Positions 37,789 through 48,313 of a stretch of 64,000 nt of DNA are shown piece by piece. The position numbers and the translations under genes are program-made. Positions within the stretch are counted from its first letter, which is position 1, and every line of letters begins with the position of its first letter. The notes below the pieces were generated by a model that saw nothing but the letters and a program-made list of their open reading frames with translations, made no database searches and was not told the DNA's origin. The DNA comes from Pratylenchus scribneri. Lineage: Eukaryota > Nematoda > Chromadorea > Rhabditida > Pratylenchidae. Location: positions 310,001 to 374,000 of the forward strand of contig JAQSEB010000179.1 of NCBI GenBank assembly GCA_030063045.1, given 5' to 3'.

Positions 37789-38985
37789 ATGCCGATTAAA
37801 GTTGGAATTGTGCAGGCCGGTTCCCTGCTTTACAATACGGCTGGGACAATTGAAAAAATGGAAGAATTGGCAATGAAAGGAGCAAAAGATGGCGCCAAAT
37901 TGGTACTATTCCCAGGTCGAACCAACATTATTCTTACAAATTTATTTGTCATATTCACATTTTCATATGCTTCAATCCATCCAATTAAATTATTCATAAA
38001 TATTCCTTTAATTCAACCCACTTTTCCGTCCACAGAAGCATTCATTGGCGGCTATCCAAAATCCTTGGATTTTGGCCTGAAATTGGGCAGTCGAAGTGAT
38101 GAAGGGCGACGGGAATTCAAACAATATTTTGAATCCGCCATCGAATATGAGGGACCGGAGGCTGACAAAATGGGAGAATGTGCTCGCAAAAATGGAATAT
38201 ATTTGGTCACCGGAGTGGTGGAAAAGGAGGGCATAACTTTGTATTGTTCGGTGGGAAATTGACAATGTCAAAATGAGTGAAAGGCATTTTAACATTTTAA
38301 AGGTCTTCTTTTTTGGTCCAAACGGCCAAAAATTGGGAAAACACCGAAAAGTGATGCCAACCGCATTGGAACGATGCGTTTGGGGAATGGGGGATGGATC
38401 CACATTGGCCGTCATTCCAACCGAAATTGGGCGAATTGGGGCGGCGATTTGTTGGGAAAATTATATGCCATTATTGAGGATGGCCTATTATGGCAAAGGT
38501 TCACTCCATTGAACAGTCCAATACATTTATTTGAATTGAAGGCATTCAAATATATTTGGCCCCAACAGTGGATGATCGCGAAACTTGGTTGCCAACAATG
38601 CGCACAATTGCCATCGAAGGCCGTTGCTTTGTCCTTTCGGCTTGCCAATTTTTGAAGGGATCCAATTATCCAAAGGGGCATCCTCTTGCAGGCATCTTTT
38701 TCCAATTTAAAATTGAATTTTCTCTACAAAAATTCAGAAGAACCGGAGAAAATTTTAATTCGCGGTGGTTCATGTGCCGTCGATCCAATGGGAAAAGTTT
38801 TAATTGAGCCAAATTTTGAGGGCGAAAGAATTGAATTTACGGAATTGGAAATTGGGGACATTGGATGCGCAAAATTCGACTTGGATTTGGTTGGGCATTA
38901 TTCAAGGCCGGATATATTTCGGCTTTTGGTGAATGAGAGGGAGCAAAGGACGGTGGAAATGGAAATGAAGAAGGAAAATGAATAA
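37789..38985 (+). CDS. nit-1: Nitrilase (branch 1, NIT type)
   Basis: Carbon-nitrogen hydrolase that converts nitriles to acids and ammonia. Exons 37789-37915, 38036-38250, 38302-38498, 38542-38691 and 38738-38985 give about 310 residues. The catalytic triad is visible: Glu in [10 protein letters not shown], Lys in GKHRKVMPT, Cys in [13 protein letters not shown]. Further family blocks are [39 protein letters not shown] and [12 protein letters not shown]. Length and motifs match aliphatic/aryl nitrilases, including the C. elegans nit-1 type, so the symbol is by family resemblance. The intron 38692-38737 has a GC donor (CTTGCAG|GCATCT). All catalytic residues are intact. Confidence 0.93.
38692..38737 (+). 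other. GC-AG intron in the nitrilase gene
   Basis: Donor TTGCAG|GCATCT and acceptor AATTCAG, 46 bases. Removal joins YPKGHPLA to [13 protein letters not shown] in frame, as the nitrilase fold requires. No GT donor in the vicinity restores the frame. Confidence 0.82.
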
Positions 38986-39182
38986 TATTTATTTTTGTGG
39001 GCATTTAGAACTAATTAATTTTATTGGCATAAAAATTAGGAAAATCTCCAGAAAACTTTAAAAAATAGAAAAAAAACCATTCAATCACTATTTTCTCTTT
39101 TTAATTTCAAGAAAGGGCTACATTTTATGTTAATAGGCAAAATTTTAATTTTTCTTGATTATTTGTACTATAGTTCTAATTT

Positions 39183-39523
39183 AGGGCTAAAGTTGTTTAG
39201 GGTGAGAGAACTGGGTCTATAAGCTCTCGTCCCGGTCTTCGCTGGAGGCCTATAAAACCCCCCAGTGGCCCAATGAACGGGATAGGGATAAGGGGACTAG
39301 ACTTTAAATTATTCTTTTATTAATTTAGAAAAAAATGTGATAATAACGTGAAGGGAAAATACGATAGGAGAGGAAGAAGGGTGGATTTAAAAGGCAGATT
39401 GGGGCAATATTTGATTGACAGGTGATGGGAATGATTCGTGATTATGCAAAAAGGTGGGGGTACAGTAGGAAAAGAGCAAAGGCCCTCACAGGCTCAGTCA
39501 TTGTTGGCATTGACAAACAATGT
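39183..39523. repeat. Dispersed ~330-bp repeat, copy 1 (intergenic)
   Basis: Shares with 43162-43478 and 61756-62036 an ordered series of blocks: GGGCTAAA..., AATGAACGGGATAGGGAT, GATTGGGGCAATATTTGA, AGGCAAAAA-type, GGGTACAGTAGGA and a CATTGTTGGCATTGACA end. It has no coding frame and no obvious terminal inverted repeats. A short interspersed element or degenerate MITE is possible. Confidence 0.82.
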
Positions 39524-39577
39524 CAATGTCAATTTTCATTTCAAAAAAATAGTCTATTAATGGATAATGGTCAATTG

Positions 39578-39943
39578 CGTACTGCGACACTCGCGGACCC
39601 GACACTTGCGGACGAAACAGTCTGGAGCTGAAAGTGGTAAAGCTGGAATGGCATAGGATATTATTAAGCATAAAATTAGCTACAAAATGACATCAAAAGT
39701 TTTGTTCAATGTTGAATATTCACCGAGTTATGGCCAAAGAACCATTGATTTAATAAAATTGCGATTTTGACGGTTTTTTGGCCATAACTCGGTGAATACT
39801 CAAAATTTGCCATACCTTTTGATGTCATTTTGTAGCTAATTTTATGCTTAATAATATCCTATAAACAATGCCATTCCAGCTTTACCACCTTCAGCTCCAG
39901 ACTGTTTCGTCCGCAAGTGCGGGTCCGCAAGTGTCGGCCAGCC
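39578..39943. mobile_element. Mutator-like long-hairpin element, copy 1
   Basis: Two arms of about 160 bases (39584-39745 and 39775-39937) are near-perfect inverted copies, meeting at GGCCATAACTCGGTGAAT. A 9-bp direct repeat, GGTCAATTG, flanks it at 39569-39577 and 39944-39952, fitting the 9-bp target duplication and long terminal repeats of Mutator-like elements. There is no transposase frame. A diverged relative lies at 51705-52035. Confidence 0.85.
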
Positions 39944-39952
39944 GGTCAATTG

Positions 39953-42045
39953 AAATAATAAAATGCGGAAATGATATTCAATTAGAAAATATTCAACTGT
40001 AAGCTGATTGATTTTCGTAATTCATATAGAATTAAATTAATTTTAACGAATAATTAAGGTGCATGAATAATTTGGATTTTCTCAATATTTTCAAAGCAAT
40101 GAAGATTAAGGGATAATTATTTGTTGTTGAATTTACTCCACAATATTACATCTTGGTCCAAATCCAAAGAATGGAAAACAATGCAATATTATTCCAAAAT
40201 TAGCATATTAGGACATATTAAGTGTTCAATCATTGGTCCAAATGAAATATAAAAAGATTAAAAATATCAAAAAATGATCAGTCATCATCCAAAAAAAGAA
40301 TTCCTATTCCGTTGCATCGATTCATTCATTAGTGTGGCCAAGGTGAACAAGTAAATGATGCTCTAATGCCAATGCCAATGGCCCAATTCTGTCGATCGAC
40401 CACTTTTCTGTCTTTATTTTATCCAAGCCATATTTATGGCCGATATTCCCTCCATTGATTGATTTCCCTTTCCATTCATTTTCATTGGCAAATTCACAAC
40501 CTCAAATTTTATATTAATAAAACAAAATCACTTGAATATTTCCTCTTTTTTGTATTCATTAAGGATTCCACTTGAATTGAATTTGCATTTGTTAATTAAT
40601 GTTAATTAATTCCAATCATCCAGTCCAGCAGACCTATTCTATATTTATGTCAAAATTTGAAAATTAAAATTTACCAAGACACAAAATATTTTGCTCACCC
40701 AAATTATCCATTTGGGTGAAAAAAACTGTGGGTGGGCGTGGAATATATTTAAAATTTTAATTAAATAAGTTATTTTTGGTAAAAATTAATTTTTGATTCA
40801 TTTCATTCATTTTTGCCTGTGAAGGTGTAATAAAGGGAATATATTTTCGTTTGATTAATAGTAAAATTAATTAAACAATTGGTTAATAGTTTCAATATGT
40901 TGTGTCTTGTGTTACATTTTATAATTTATTATCCATTTTTGAACCCTTTTTTTTGAGGATCAAACTAATTGTTAATTCCGTTCTTTCTCTTCTCTCCCAT
41001 TCCTTTGCCTTTCTTTCCCATTTTCATTCAATTCAAATTCTTTCCCCCCATTTTTTGCCCATCCCGTTCTTCCTTCCATCGCTGCCAGCTGCCACATTTC
41101 TGACTGCTGATCTTGGGCACAGATCACCTCACAAATCTGCCAAAATCCAATCATATTCCATTCCCTGTCTTTGCCAAACGCCCATTCTTTCCTTCTTTCC
41201 ATCTTCTCTCGGGGCTATGATATATTCGGCCATCCCCCAAATATTTGGCCAAATATAGAATATGCCTCGTCCCATTCCTCACTTCGCCCAAAATATATTC
41301 CATTACAAGCCTCACTTCTCGGCATATCCTCCATCATTTAGGCTGTTCCATCCCATTCCCCCCATCCTTCCATTCCATTCCAATTCCATCGCGCATTCCC
41401 TTTCTTGCCAATGCCAGGCAATCATCGGCTTCTTCCCATCGTTTTGCCGCACGTCAATCCCCCACTCCATTGAATGCGCTACTTTTAGATGGGCACGTCC
41501 CTGCCTTGCCTTGATGCCTACCCTTCCCTATCCCTACATTCATTCCTCCCTCCCGGGCTCACGGCTCCCGGGTTGGTAATTCGTCCGATGTTTGAAAATA
41601 AACCACAAAATTCTGATCTTTTCATTTTCCCTCATAAAAAGACGATTGGAAATGGATATTGCCTCGAATTTTGGGTAATGAAAGGGATCCCTTTTGCCTT
41701 CCCATTTATTCTCATTTCACTCCATTGCATCACATCCATTCATAATCTAATATTTTTTTAAATTATTACATAATTAATCCAATCCAAAACAAAACCAAAT
41801 ATATATAATTAATATTTTTCTGTCCATGAAATTCCCTCAAAATTTCGGCCCTCGGTGCATTTGAATTTATTAACATTTTGAAATTTTCCTACAAATTCAC
41901 TCTTTTCTAGTAAAATGCCCTCACAGAGAATCATAAAAATCCTTATTAAAAAATGATGAATTTGGTAGGGAGGGGAGTAGATATATTTTGCTATTTGTTA
42001 CTTTTATTCAAACTCCTCCTAATTCTCCATAATATTAGAGGAAAA
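39953..42045. other. Gene-free interval with a pyrimidine-rich tract
   Basis: 39953-40950 is AT-rich with nothing recognisable. 40960-41580 changes composition sharply: on the plus strand it is dominated by C and T (runs such as TTCTTTCTCTTCTCTCCC and CATTCCCCCCATCC) with a local CCCGGGCTCACGGCTCCCGGG-like palindrome near 41550. I see no consistent coding frame. 41760-42045 is ordinary AT-rich upstream sequence of the next gene. Confidence 0.5.
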
Positions 42046-43974
42046 ATGAATGAATTAAAAAATTTGTCAAAAATCTACACTGAACCGAATGCTTTATTGA
42101 AATTGGCGGAAATGCATAAAATATTGGTTGAAAGTGACCCAAAATGGACAAAGAAAATGAGAGACGCAATCGCAAGGGAAAAAATTGCGAGGTGAAAAAA
42201 TAGTTGGAATGTTTTATTTTTTAAAATTATCAAATCCTCCAGATCCGGATTATGCATAAGACAAAGGGGAAAATGGGGAAAAATGAAAAGGATAGAACAA
42301 ATTGGCAATGTCAAAAATAACTGGGAAATTGAAAAAATGGGCCAAAATGAGGGAAAAGAAAGGGCGGAGAATGGGCCAATGGATGGGAATGAAAAAGTGG
42401 GAAATGATGATGGAGGAGGAGAAATGGAAGAACATAATGGGAATTCGGATAATCTTCCTCCAATTAATTTGGATCCGGAATTTTTGAAGACTTTGGAGAA
42501 ATTGGCGGAAACGAGCAGCCAATTTGGGCGACCCATTGGAGAAATTTGTTCCTCAAATTCAAATTTAATTGCTGGAAATTCATTTGATAATAAAAATGTT
42601 GGCCAAATTAATAAAATGACAGAATCGCCGATGGAAAGGGAGGAAATGGGGAGTCCAGATGAAACGCAAGATGTGGCCGAATGGCGGCAACGATTCGAGC
42701 AAGTGTTGTCCCTTCGATATGCAAAAAGTGAACGGATTCGATTCCTATTTTGCCGAAAAATGTACGGCCATTATGTGGAAAGAGTTCGGCAAATAAATAG
42801 GTGGGAAATGGGGGATTGGCCAATTCACACTGGAAACATTTGTGACAGATTGAAAGCCGAATTGCGGACATGCAAGGGAAAAAGGCTGATAAAAAAGTTT
42901 AATTTGGACAAAGATGAGCAAATTTTGTTGGACAGAAGTACCGGGAAACCATATTTATGCTATGAAGACATGTAAAATTGAGGGAGGGGAGGGTGGAATG
43001 AATCTGGCTATTTTTACAGTTTTGATGCAATCCGAAATTGTCATATGCAATCGGATGTGAACGAAATGAGAATGCTTTTCTCCCAATTGAAGGAACGATA
43101 TGCGAATATAACATTTGAATGCGTGCTGGAATATTTTAAGGTTATTTATTGTTCCTAATCATGGGCTAAATTGGTTTAGGCTCTAGCTCCGGGCCATTGC
43201 CAGATGTCTCCTAATTGTAAGGGTGGCCTAATGAATGGGATAGGGATTAAATGGAACTTTTGATTTATGTATTTATTCTTTATCAAATGTGTGGGAAATG
43301 GGAATAATTGAAGGGCAAAAAGACGATAGGAGGAGGGGAAAAAAGCTAGTTAAAAAGAAAGATTGGGGCAATATTTGATGATAGGGCGACGGTGACGGGA
43401 GACGGGACGATTAGGCAAAAATGAGGATACGGTAGGAAAAATATGAAAGGCCCTTAGGCATTGTTAACATTGACATTATTGTTTGGATGAATTGATTTTG
43501 TATTATTGTTTTTAGGTCCGTAGCAAACAACAACAACAGCAACAATGGCCAGAAATGAATGTGAGCGAGCAGCAGAAGGGGCCAAACATATCATCTTCAT
43601 CCACCGTAGCCACAACCAGTCCATGTCCCCCTCTTCCCATTCCCCCATTTCCAATGCCATCACAACAACAACCACAACGACTTCTTTTCCTCGAGAATTC
43701 ATCAGGCAGTGAGGATGAATTGCAACAACAAAATCAAAATCCCCAATCCCAAAATGTATTCGATCTTCAAAGTCCGGCGGGTGGAGGCAAAATTTTGGAC
43801 CAATTGAAATTCACTCGAAGCAAATATCGAAATTTTTTCCATATGGATGAACAAAATTCAGTTTATTGCAAATTGTGCCCATTTATGTTGACTGCCAGTT
43901 CCAGCAATCAAACATACCAGAAAATACGCAACCATATTCGATATAACCATAAACCATGGAATTTGACCAATTAA
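42046..43974 (+). CDS. BED zinc-finger protein with integrase-like middle region
   Basis: Exons about 42046-42192, 42242-42972, 43018-43140 and 43516-43974 join in frame (for example ...REKIA-R-SGLCIRQ). The N-terminal half is acidic and low-complexity. The middle segment (about 42690-43140: EWRQRFEQVL..., then PYLCYEDM-FDAIRNCHMQSDVNEM...LKERYANITFECVLEYFKVR) resembles the N-terminal zinc-binding region that precedes retroelement integrases in KRBA2-like domesticated genes. This is a recollection, not a search. A poly-Gln/Pro-rich linker follows, and a BED-type finger ends the protein: YCKLCPFM...IRNHIRYNH. The last intron carries copy 2 of the dispersed repeat. A DNA-binding role is likely from the BED finger; the target is unknown. 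Confidence 0.72.
43162..43478. repeat. Dispersed ~330-bp repeat, copy 2 (in BED-gene intron)
   Basis: Lies wholly inside the 43141-43515 intron. Blocks shared with copies 1 and 3: GGGCTAAATTGG, AATGAATGGGATAGGGAT, GATTGGGGCAATATTTGA, GGATACGGTAGGA, CATTGTTAACATTGACA. The host intron is unusually long for this gene, consistent with insertion. Confidence 0.82.
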
Positions 43975-44620
43975 ATTAATTAATTTAAGCCGAAACTCCA
44001 AACATCCATTTTCTTTCCTACACAAACGTATTCGATTTGATTTAAAATATTCCAACAAATTTTTATTAATTATTTTACATAAATAAATTTATCTTTCTTC
44101 TTTTATTTCCTGACAAAATTGGCAATTAGTCATTGGATAATGGTGCTCGTGCTTCCGAGTCTTTCTTTTTGTGAAAACTCGGCAAAAGAATGCATTTCTC
44201 TCGGCAAAAAATGCGCACTCGAAAATTTATTAGTCAGCAAGACATTTTACCCAAACCGGTTTTCGCCTATTAAACCTAGGCAAAAAATGAAATAAAAATG
44301 GTGCTAGTGAATTTTCAGATTTTAATTGCACAGAAGTATAATTTTTGAAGTCGAAAACGGTGGTTGTCGAAATCGAAAGTCGAAACCGGTTAAATCAAAA
44401 ATTGGGCAAAATGCCATAACTGAAAAATTTTGCTGAAATTTAAAACACGACAACCAACCCAAACCCCAAACCGACCCAACCCAACAATTCCATTAATCTT
44501 TTTAATCATTCTGATAATTTGTTCAACCACCACCTGCTGAACAAAATCAATAACCAAACAATCCAGTTTTATTCATTTTTTAGCAAATAATTTTAATTTT
44601 TGATTACATCTATTATTATT
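43975..44620. other. Intergenic between the BED gene and the RING cluster
   Basis: AT-rich, with a pair of AAACCGGTT-type words (about 44255 and 44390) and several TCGAAA repeats. No gene or element boundary could be established. Confidence 0.4.
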
Positions 44621-45178
44621 ATGGCTGCATTACTTCGTTGGACCTGCGGTAAATTGGCAATGCCATTTGCAATGTATTTTTGATTTTATTATTTAAAGAA
44701 TGTTGTTCCAATTTAAACCAATTTCAGCTATAGTTCAATTTCGAGTATGTTTTTGGCCATGGCCGCCGAAGAAAAAGCGGTTGCTGCCGAATCCAGGGCA
44801 ATAGTTGCAGAAAGACAACGGGACGAAGCCGAGGAAAAGGTTGAAGAATCGCAGGAAAGATTGGCCGAATTAATGCGACAATTGAGGGAGGAAGAGGAGA
44901 AAGAAATGGCCGAAAATGGAGAGGAAAATGGGACACGGCGACGATTTTTTCTCATCATTGGACCAGAATGTGCGATTTGCATGACAAATCAGGTTTAAAA
45001 TAATTGAATCAAGTATAATTAATTTAATCCTATCAAAATTTAGCGAGAAATACTCTTCGAACCTTGCCGCCACATTGTTGCATGTCGAAGCTGTGCCCAA
45101 CGAATGGAAGAACGAGGAAACCAAGAATGTCCAATTTGCCGTCATAAAATTGATAAAACATCGAGAATTTACCAATAA
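44621..45178 (+). CDS. RING-HC finger protein, paralogue 1
   Basis: Probable E3 ubiquitin ligase. Three exons: 44621-~44680, ~44728-44994 and 45044-45178. It has a short N-terminus, an Ala/Glu/Arg-rich coiled coil (AAEEKAVAAES...LREEEEKE), and a C-terminal C3HC4 RING: CAICMTNQ, then REILFEPCRHIVACRSC and CPICRHKID, ending SRIYQ. The RING is split by an intron after the Gln of the first knuckle, as in paralogue 2. The RING position at the extreme C-terminus and its FEPCRH core resemble MUL1/IAP-type RINGs. First of three tandem copies. Confidence 0.85.
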
Positions 45179-45370
45179 ATGAATGAATGAAAATTGAGGC
45201 GAAAAAAAGATGGCATATCTTAATTTTACAAAATTATTTGAAATAAATTTATTTTAATTTATGCATAAATTAATCCAATCAATCAATTAAATATTTCATT
45301 TACAATAATTTATTATTGTTTTATATCTTTTATTATTGAATGAATTATTTTACATTGTTTTTTAAAGAAA

Positions 45371-45873
45371 ATGGCCCAACAACAATTGCTTCCGAATACA
45401 AATCAAATTTCATTCTTCGGAAATGCCACCGGAATTGTCTGCAGAATTGTTGGCCCAATTAGTTTGCTTTCCTCAATGTTTGTTTTTTTTTTGTTCAATT
45501 CGATCAAATTAATTTAAATATATTTAATAGTTACATTTATTGGAAAATCCAGAAGCTGGTCGAATGTAAAAAACGGCAGAAAGAAACAGAGGAAAAGCTG
45601 AAGGAATCGGAACAAATATTGGCAGATTTAATGTGGAAATTGAGTGAGGAAGAGGCAAAGACGAAATGCTCAATTTGTTTGGATAATCAGGTTTAAAATA
45701 AATTGCCAAAAATTGGTCAAAAATCAATCAAAATTTAGCGAGAAATGCTCTTCGAACCTTGCCGTCACTTGGCTGTTTGTGAAGATTGCGCTGAAGAAAT
45801 GGAAGCAAAAGGAAATCAAGAATGCCCAATTTGCCGTCAAAAAATTGACAAAAGGACCAGAATTTATCAATAA
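45371..45873 (+). CDS. RING-HC finger protein, paralogue 2
   Basis: Tandem paralogue of the preceding gene with identical intron positions. It starts MAQQQLLPNTNQISFFGNAT and has a hydrophobic segment (GIVCRIVGPISLLSS) that may insert in a membrane, then YIYWKIQKLVE, a coiled coil, and the RING CSICLDNQ / REMLFEPCRHLAVCEDC / CPICRQKID, ending RIYQ. All eight metal ligands are present. Intron 1 is phase 2 and lies before the YIYW segment. A membrane-anchored E3 ligase is a reasonable inference. Confidence 0.85.
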
Positions 45874-46120
45874 ATGAATGGAATGGATAAATGGAAATTG
45901 GAAATTGAATAGTATAAATATAAATAGTATATGCCATATCTTTCACTTGTTGTTGTTTACTTGTTTTATTTGATATTCAGATCTCAAAATAAATTATTAT
46001 GCATAAATTAATTGAAAATATAATAACATTCACAAATACATTAATTATTTTTTATTATTATATTATATTTATATCAATTTATTATCAAAATAATTTTTAA
46101 TTAATTTTTAATTAAAGAAA

Positions 46121-46596
46121 ATGGCCCAATTACTCCCAAGCACGAATTCAATTTCCGTTTTTATTTTTGGAAACACCGCCGGAATTGTTGGCCGATTTTG
46201 CGGTCCAATCAGTTTCATTTCTTCAGTGTTCGTTTTTTTAACAAATTCGATTAAATTAATGAATATATTAAAATATAGTTATATTTATTGGAAAACACGG
46301 AAGAGGGTTGAATGCGCAGAAAAACGAAAGAAAAGAGCAGAAGAACGGCGGGAAGAGGCAGAACACAGAGAAGTTGGAATAAAATGGAATTTTTGAAACT
46401 AATTCGAAAATTATTTAAGGCAGAAGCGAATGAAAAATTGGCCCAAAATGAGGCACAAATTCGGGAAATTGAAATGAGATTATTGGAAATGGAAAGGAGG
46501 AGGAATATGATTAGAAATTATGAAGAAATGGTGGAAGAAAATAGAGAGGAGGAGGAGGATGTGGAAGAAAATGAAGAAGAGCCGGAATTATGCTGA
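46121..46596 (+). CDS. RING-less paralogue 3 of the RING cluster
   Basis: The first exons are clearly homologous to paralogue 2: MAQLLPSTNSISVFIFGNTAG, the hydrophobic GIVGRFCGPISFISS, the same phase-2 intron, then YIYWKTRKRVECAEKRKKR. After a third intron (about 46371-46420) it continues as a Glu/Arg-rich coiled coil and ends ...EEEPELC, the stop falling where the others begin their first RING knuckle (PECAIC / TKCSIC). No RING is found downstream to 46990. It may be a degenerate copy or a functional regulator lacking catalytic activity. Confidence 0.7.
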
Positions 46597-46992
46597 AACT
46601 GAAATACGATGACCATATTTATATTAAGACTATGAATGTATTTTTATTTATTTCCAAATAAATGTAATTTTTATTATGAATTCATTTATCAAAATATTAA
46701 AAAATAAAATTGAATGGATTATAAATACAGAATAATCTAATACAAAAGGCTACTTATTGATTATCCCCAGGCGATTTTTTTGGGTCAACTGCTGTGCTGG
46801 GGAATGGTAAGGGTGCCTTCCCCATGGATCATACGGTAAAGGATAGGGTCAGAGGCATTCATCAAGGATAGGTTATATTATCATCTCATGTACCGTAATT
46901 CTAATCAAATCACCCATAAGAGGGGGAAACTTTATTTCTGCCCGGAGATAACCGATAAGTACCAAATAAAATTACTCAAGACCGAGACTTGT

Positions 46993-48313
46993 CTAATACA
47001 AATATTCCCTAAAAAGACGGATAAAATCCTCTTTGACGCCTCGGCGCATATCTTTGCTCAACAAAAGCATTAAAATTGGCTGTTGAATGTGGAAAATTGT
47101 GCCGAAAGATTGCCAAAAATATGCTAAAGTGTGCATTGTTTCGGCATCGATTTGGTTGCTTCGATAAAGATGAAAGCCATTGGCCAATAAATAGGGAAAT
47201 TGGGAGAAAAAGCAGAGGAGAAAAAGGCGAGAACGTTCCAGGGCAAAATTGGCAAATTGAGCGTGGATTTTGGCAGTGGAATTAGTCTTAGGATTGGTGG
47301 CCATGTGCAAATGAGAAGAATTGATTGCAGCGGCCGAAATGGTGAAAAGACTTTGGGGAGGCAAGGAACTCAGAATTGGTTCGACCGAAGCTAAAAAATG
47401 GGTTTTGAGGGCAAAAATGATGGATTAAAAAACCATTGTTTTTGGCCAATTTACGGTGGGCATATTTGAAGAATAATTTGGTGAATGCGGCAATGTACAT
47501 TAGAATTGGGATGAAAATGCAAATCATATAAATGTGTTGGATGGCATCATAAATGGGAGTGTCCGGCAATTGGGCCAACAAATTCTACAAAAATGAATTA
47601 AATTTCATACGGGTTGATCCTTTTTATTGCCTGAGGAATATTCGTGGTCGGCTCAAAAACGCTCAATTCCAAAAGGCAATGGAAGACACGGCGAACGGGA
47701 AACCAATTTGTGTAAATTGAATAGAGGATTCCCAATGTTAGGGTGCAAAAAAGGTAAATTTTATTTTTCCTATAAATGGAAAAAGATTGAGTTTTGCCAT
47801 ATTCATTTACTTTTGATTGAAGAGGAATTCGAACAATTTGCCGCCATCATCCAAAACGGCCATACACCGATTCATGGCCAATTCAATGTAAAGGGCATCA
47901 ATGCAAAAATTGACAATCCGAAAGAGATATGCCTCCAAATTGAGGGGAATGGAAAAATGTTTTTGGGCCAATAAATATTCAATGCAAATCCAAATGTATT
48001 GAATTAGCCAAAAAACATCCAAAATATTCTGTCAATTAAAATTAAAATTTGAATGAATTTTGGCCCATTTATTTACGATATAAAGGAGAAGAAGGAAGGC
48101 GGAACGATGTTTGGCAAGTCGACGATTTGTGGGCAAAATGCAAAGTTGGAGTGGGACACCCAAAATGTAGATGAATAGGAAAATATAGGCGGAGGAATAT
48201 GCAGCCGGTGTTCGGCCATCCAATGAATCACATTGCCGAATGAATTGTTCATAAACTTCCTCAATGCTCGAATTCACCGGCGGCAAAATATGAGATTGGG
48301 GAATGGATGCCAT
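46993..48313 (-). CDS. 7TM serpentine receptor, tandem paralogue A
   Basis: Candidate nematode chemoreceptor. The start is MASIPQSHILPPVN; exons follow at 48313-~48086, then those encoding NILDVFWLIQYIWICIEYLL..., KNKIYLFCTLTLGILYSIY, NLLAQLPDTPIYDAIQHIYMICIFIPILMYIAAF and LERSRLFLLCFFSQFPYLLANG, ending in GTIFHIQQPILMLLLSKDMRRGVKED. Seven hydrophobic segments can be counted. It aligns along its length, intron by intron, with 49468-50670. I could not place it in a named serpentine class. One intron (47585-47630) has a GC donor where the paralogue has GT. Confidence 0.8.
47585..47630 (-). other. GC-AG intron in receptor A
   Basis: Minus strand: donor CCTCAG|GCAATA, acceptor TTTGTAG. The paralogue at 49468-50670 has the same intron with AAAG|GTAAAA. 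Both join a TNIPQ/TSTIPK exon to NLLA(Q/L)LPD in frame, which confirms the boundary by comparison. Confidence 0.88.

Noticed and set aside
39183..39523. tRNA or other RNA gene in the dispersed repeat
   Set aside because: I looked for cloverleaf arms and a GGTTCGA-type B box and found neither in any of the three copies.
39422..39631. Plus-strand 69-codon frame
   Set aside because: It spans the end of the dispersed repeat and the start of the hairpin element, so it is a chance frame.
41956..42045. N-terminal hydrophobic extension (VDIFCYLLLLFKLLLIL) on the BED-finger gene
   Set aside because: The frame is open upstream of the ATG at 42046, but a membrane anchor does not fit a BED-finger protein and the segment looks like AT-rich leader; the shorter start is preferred.
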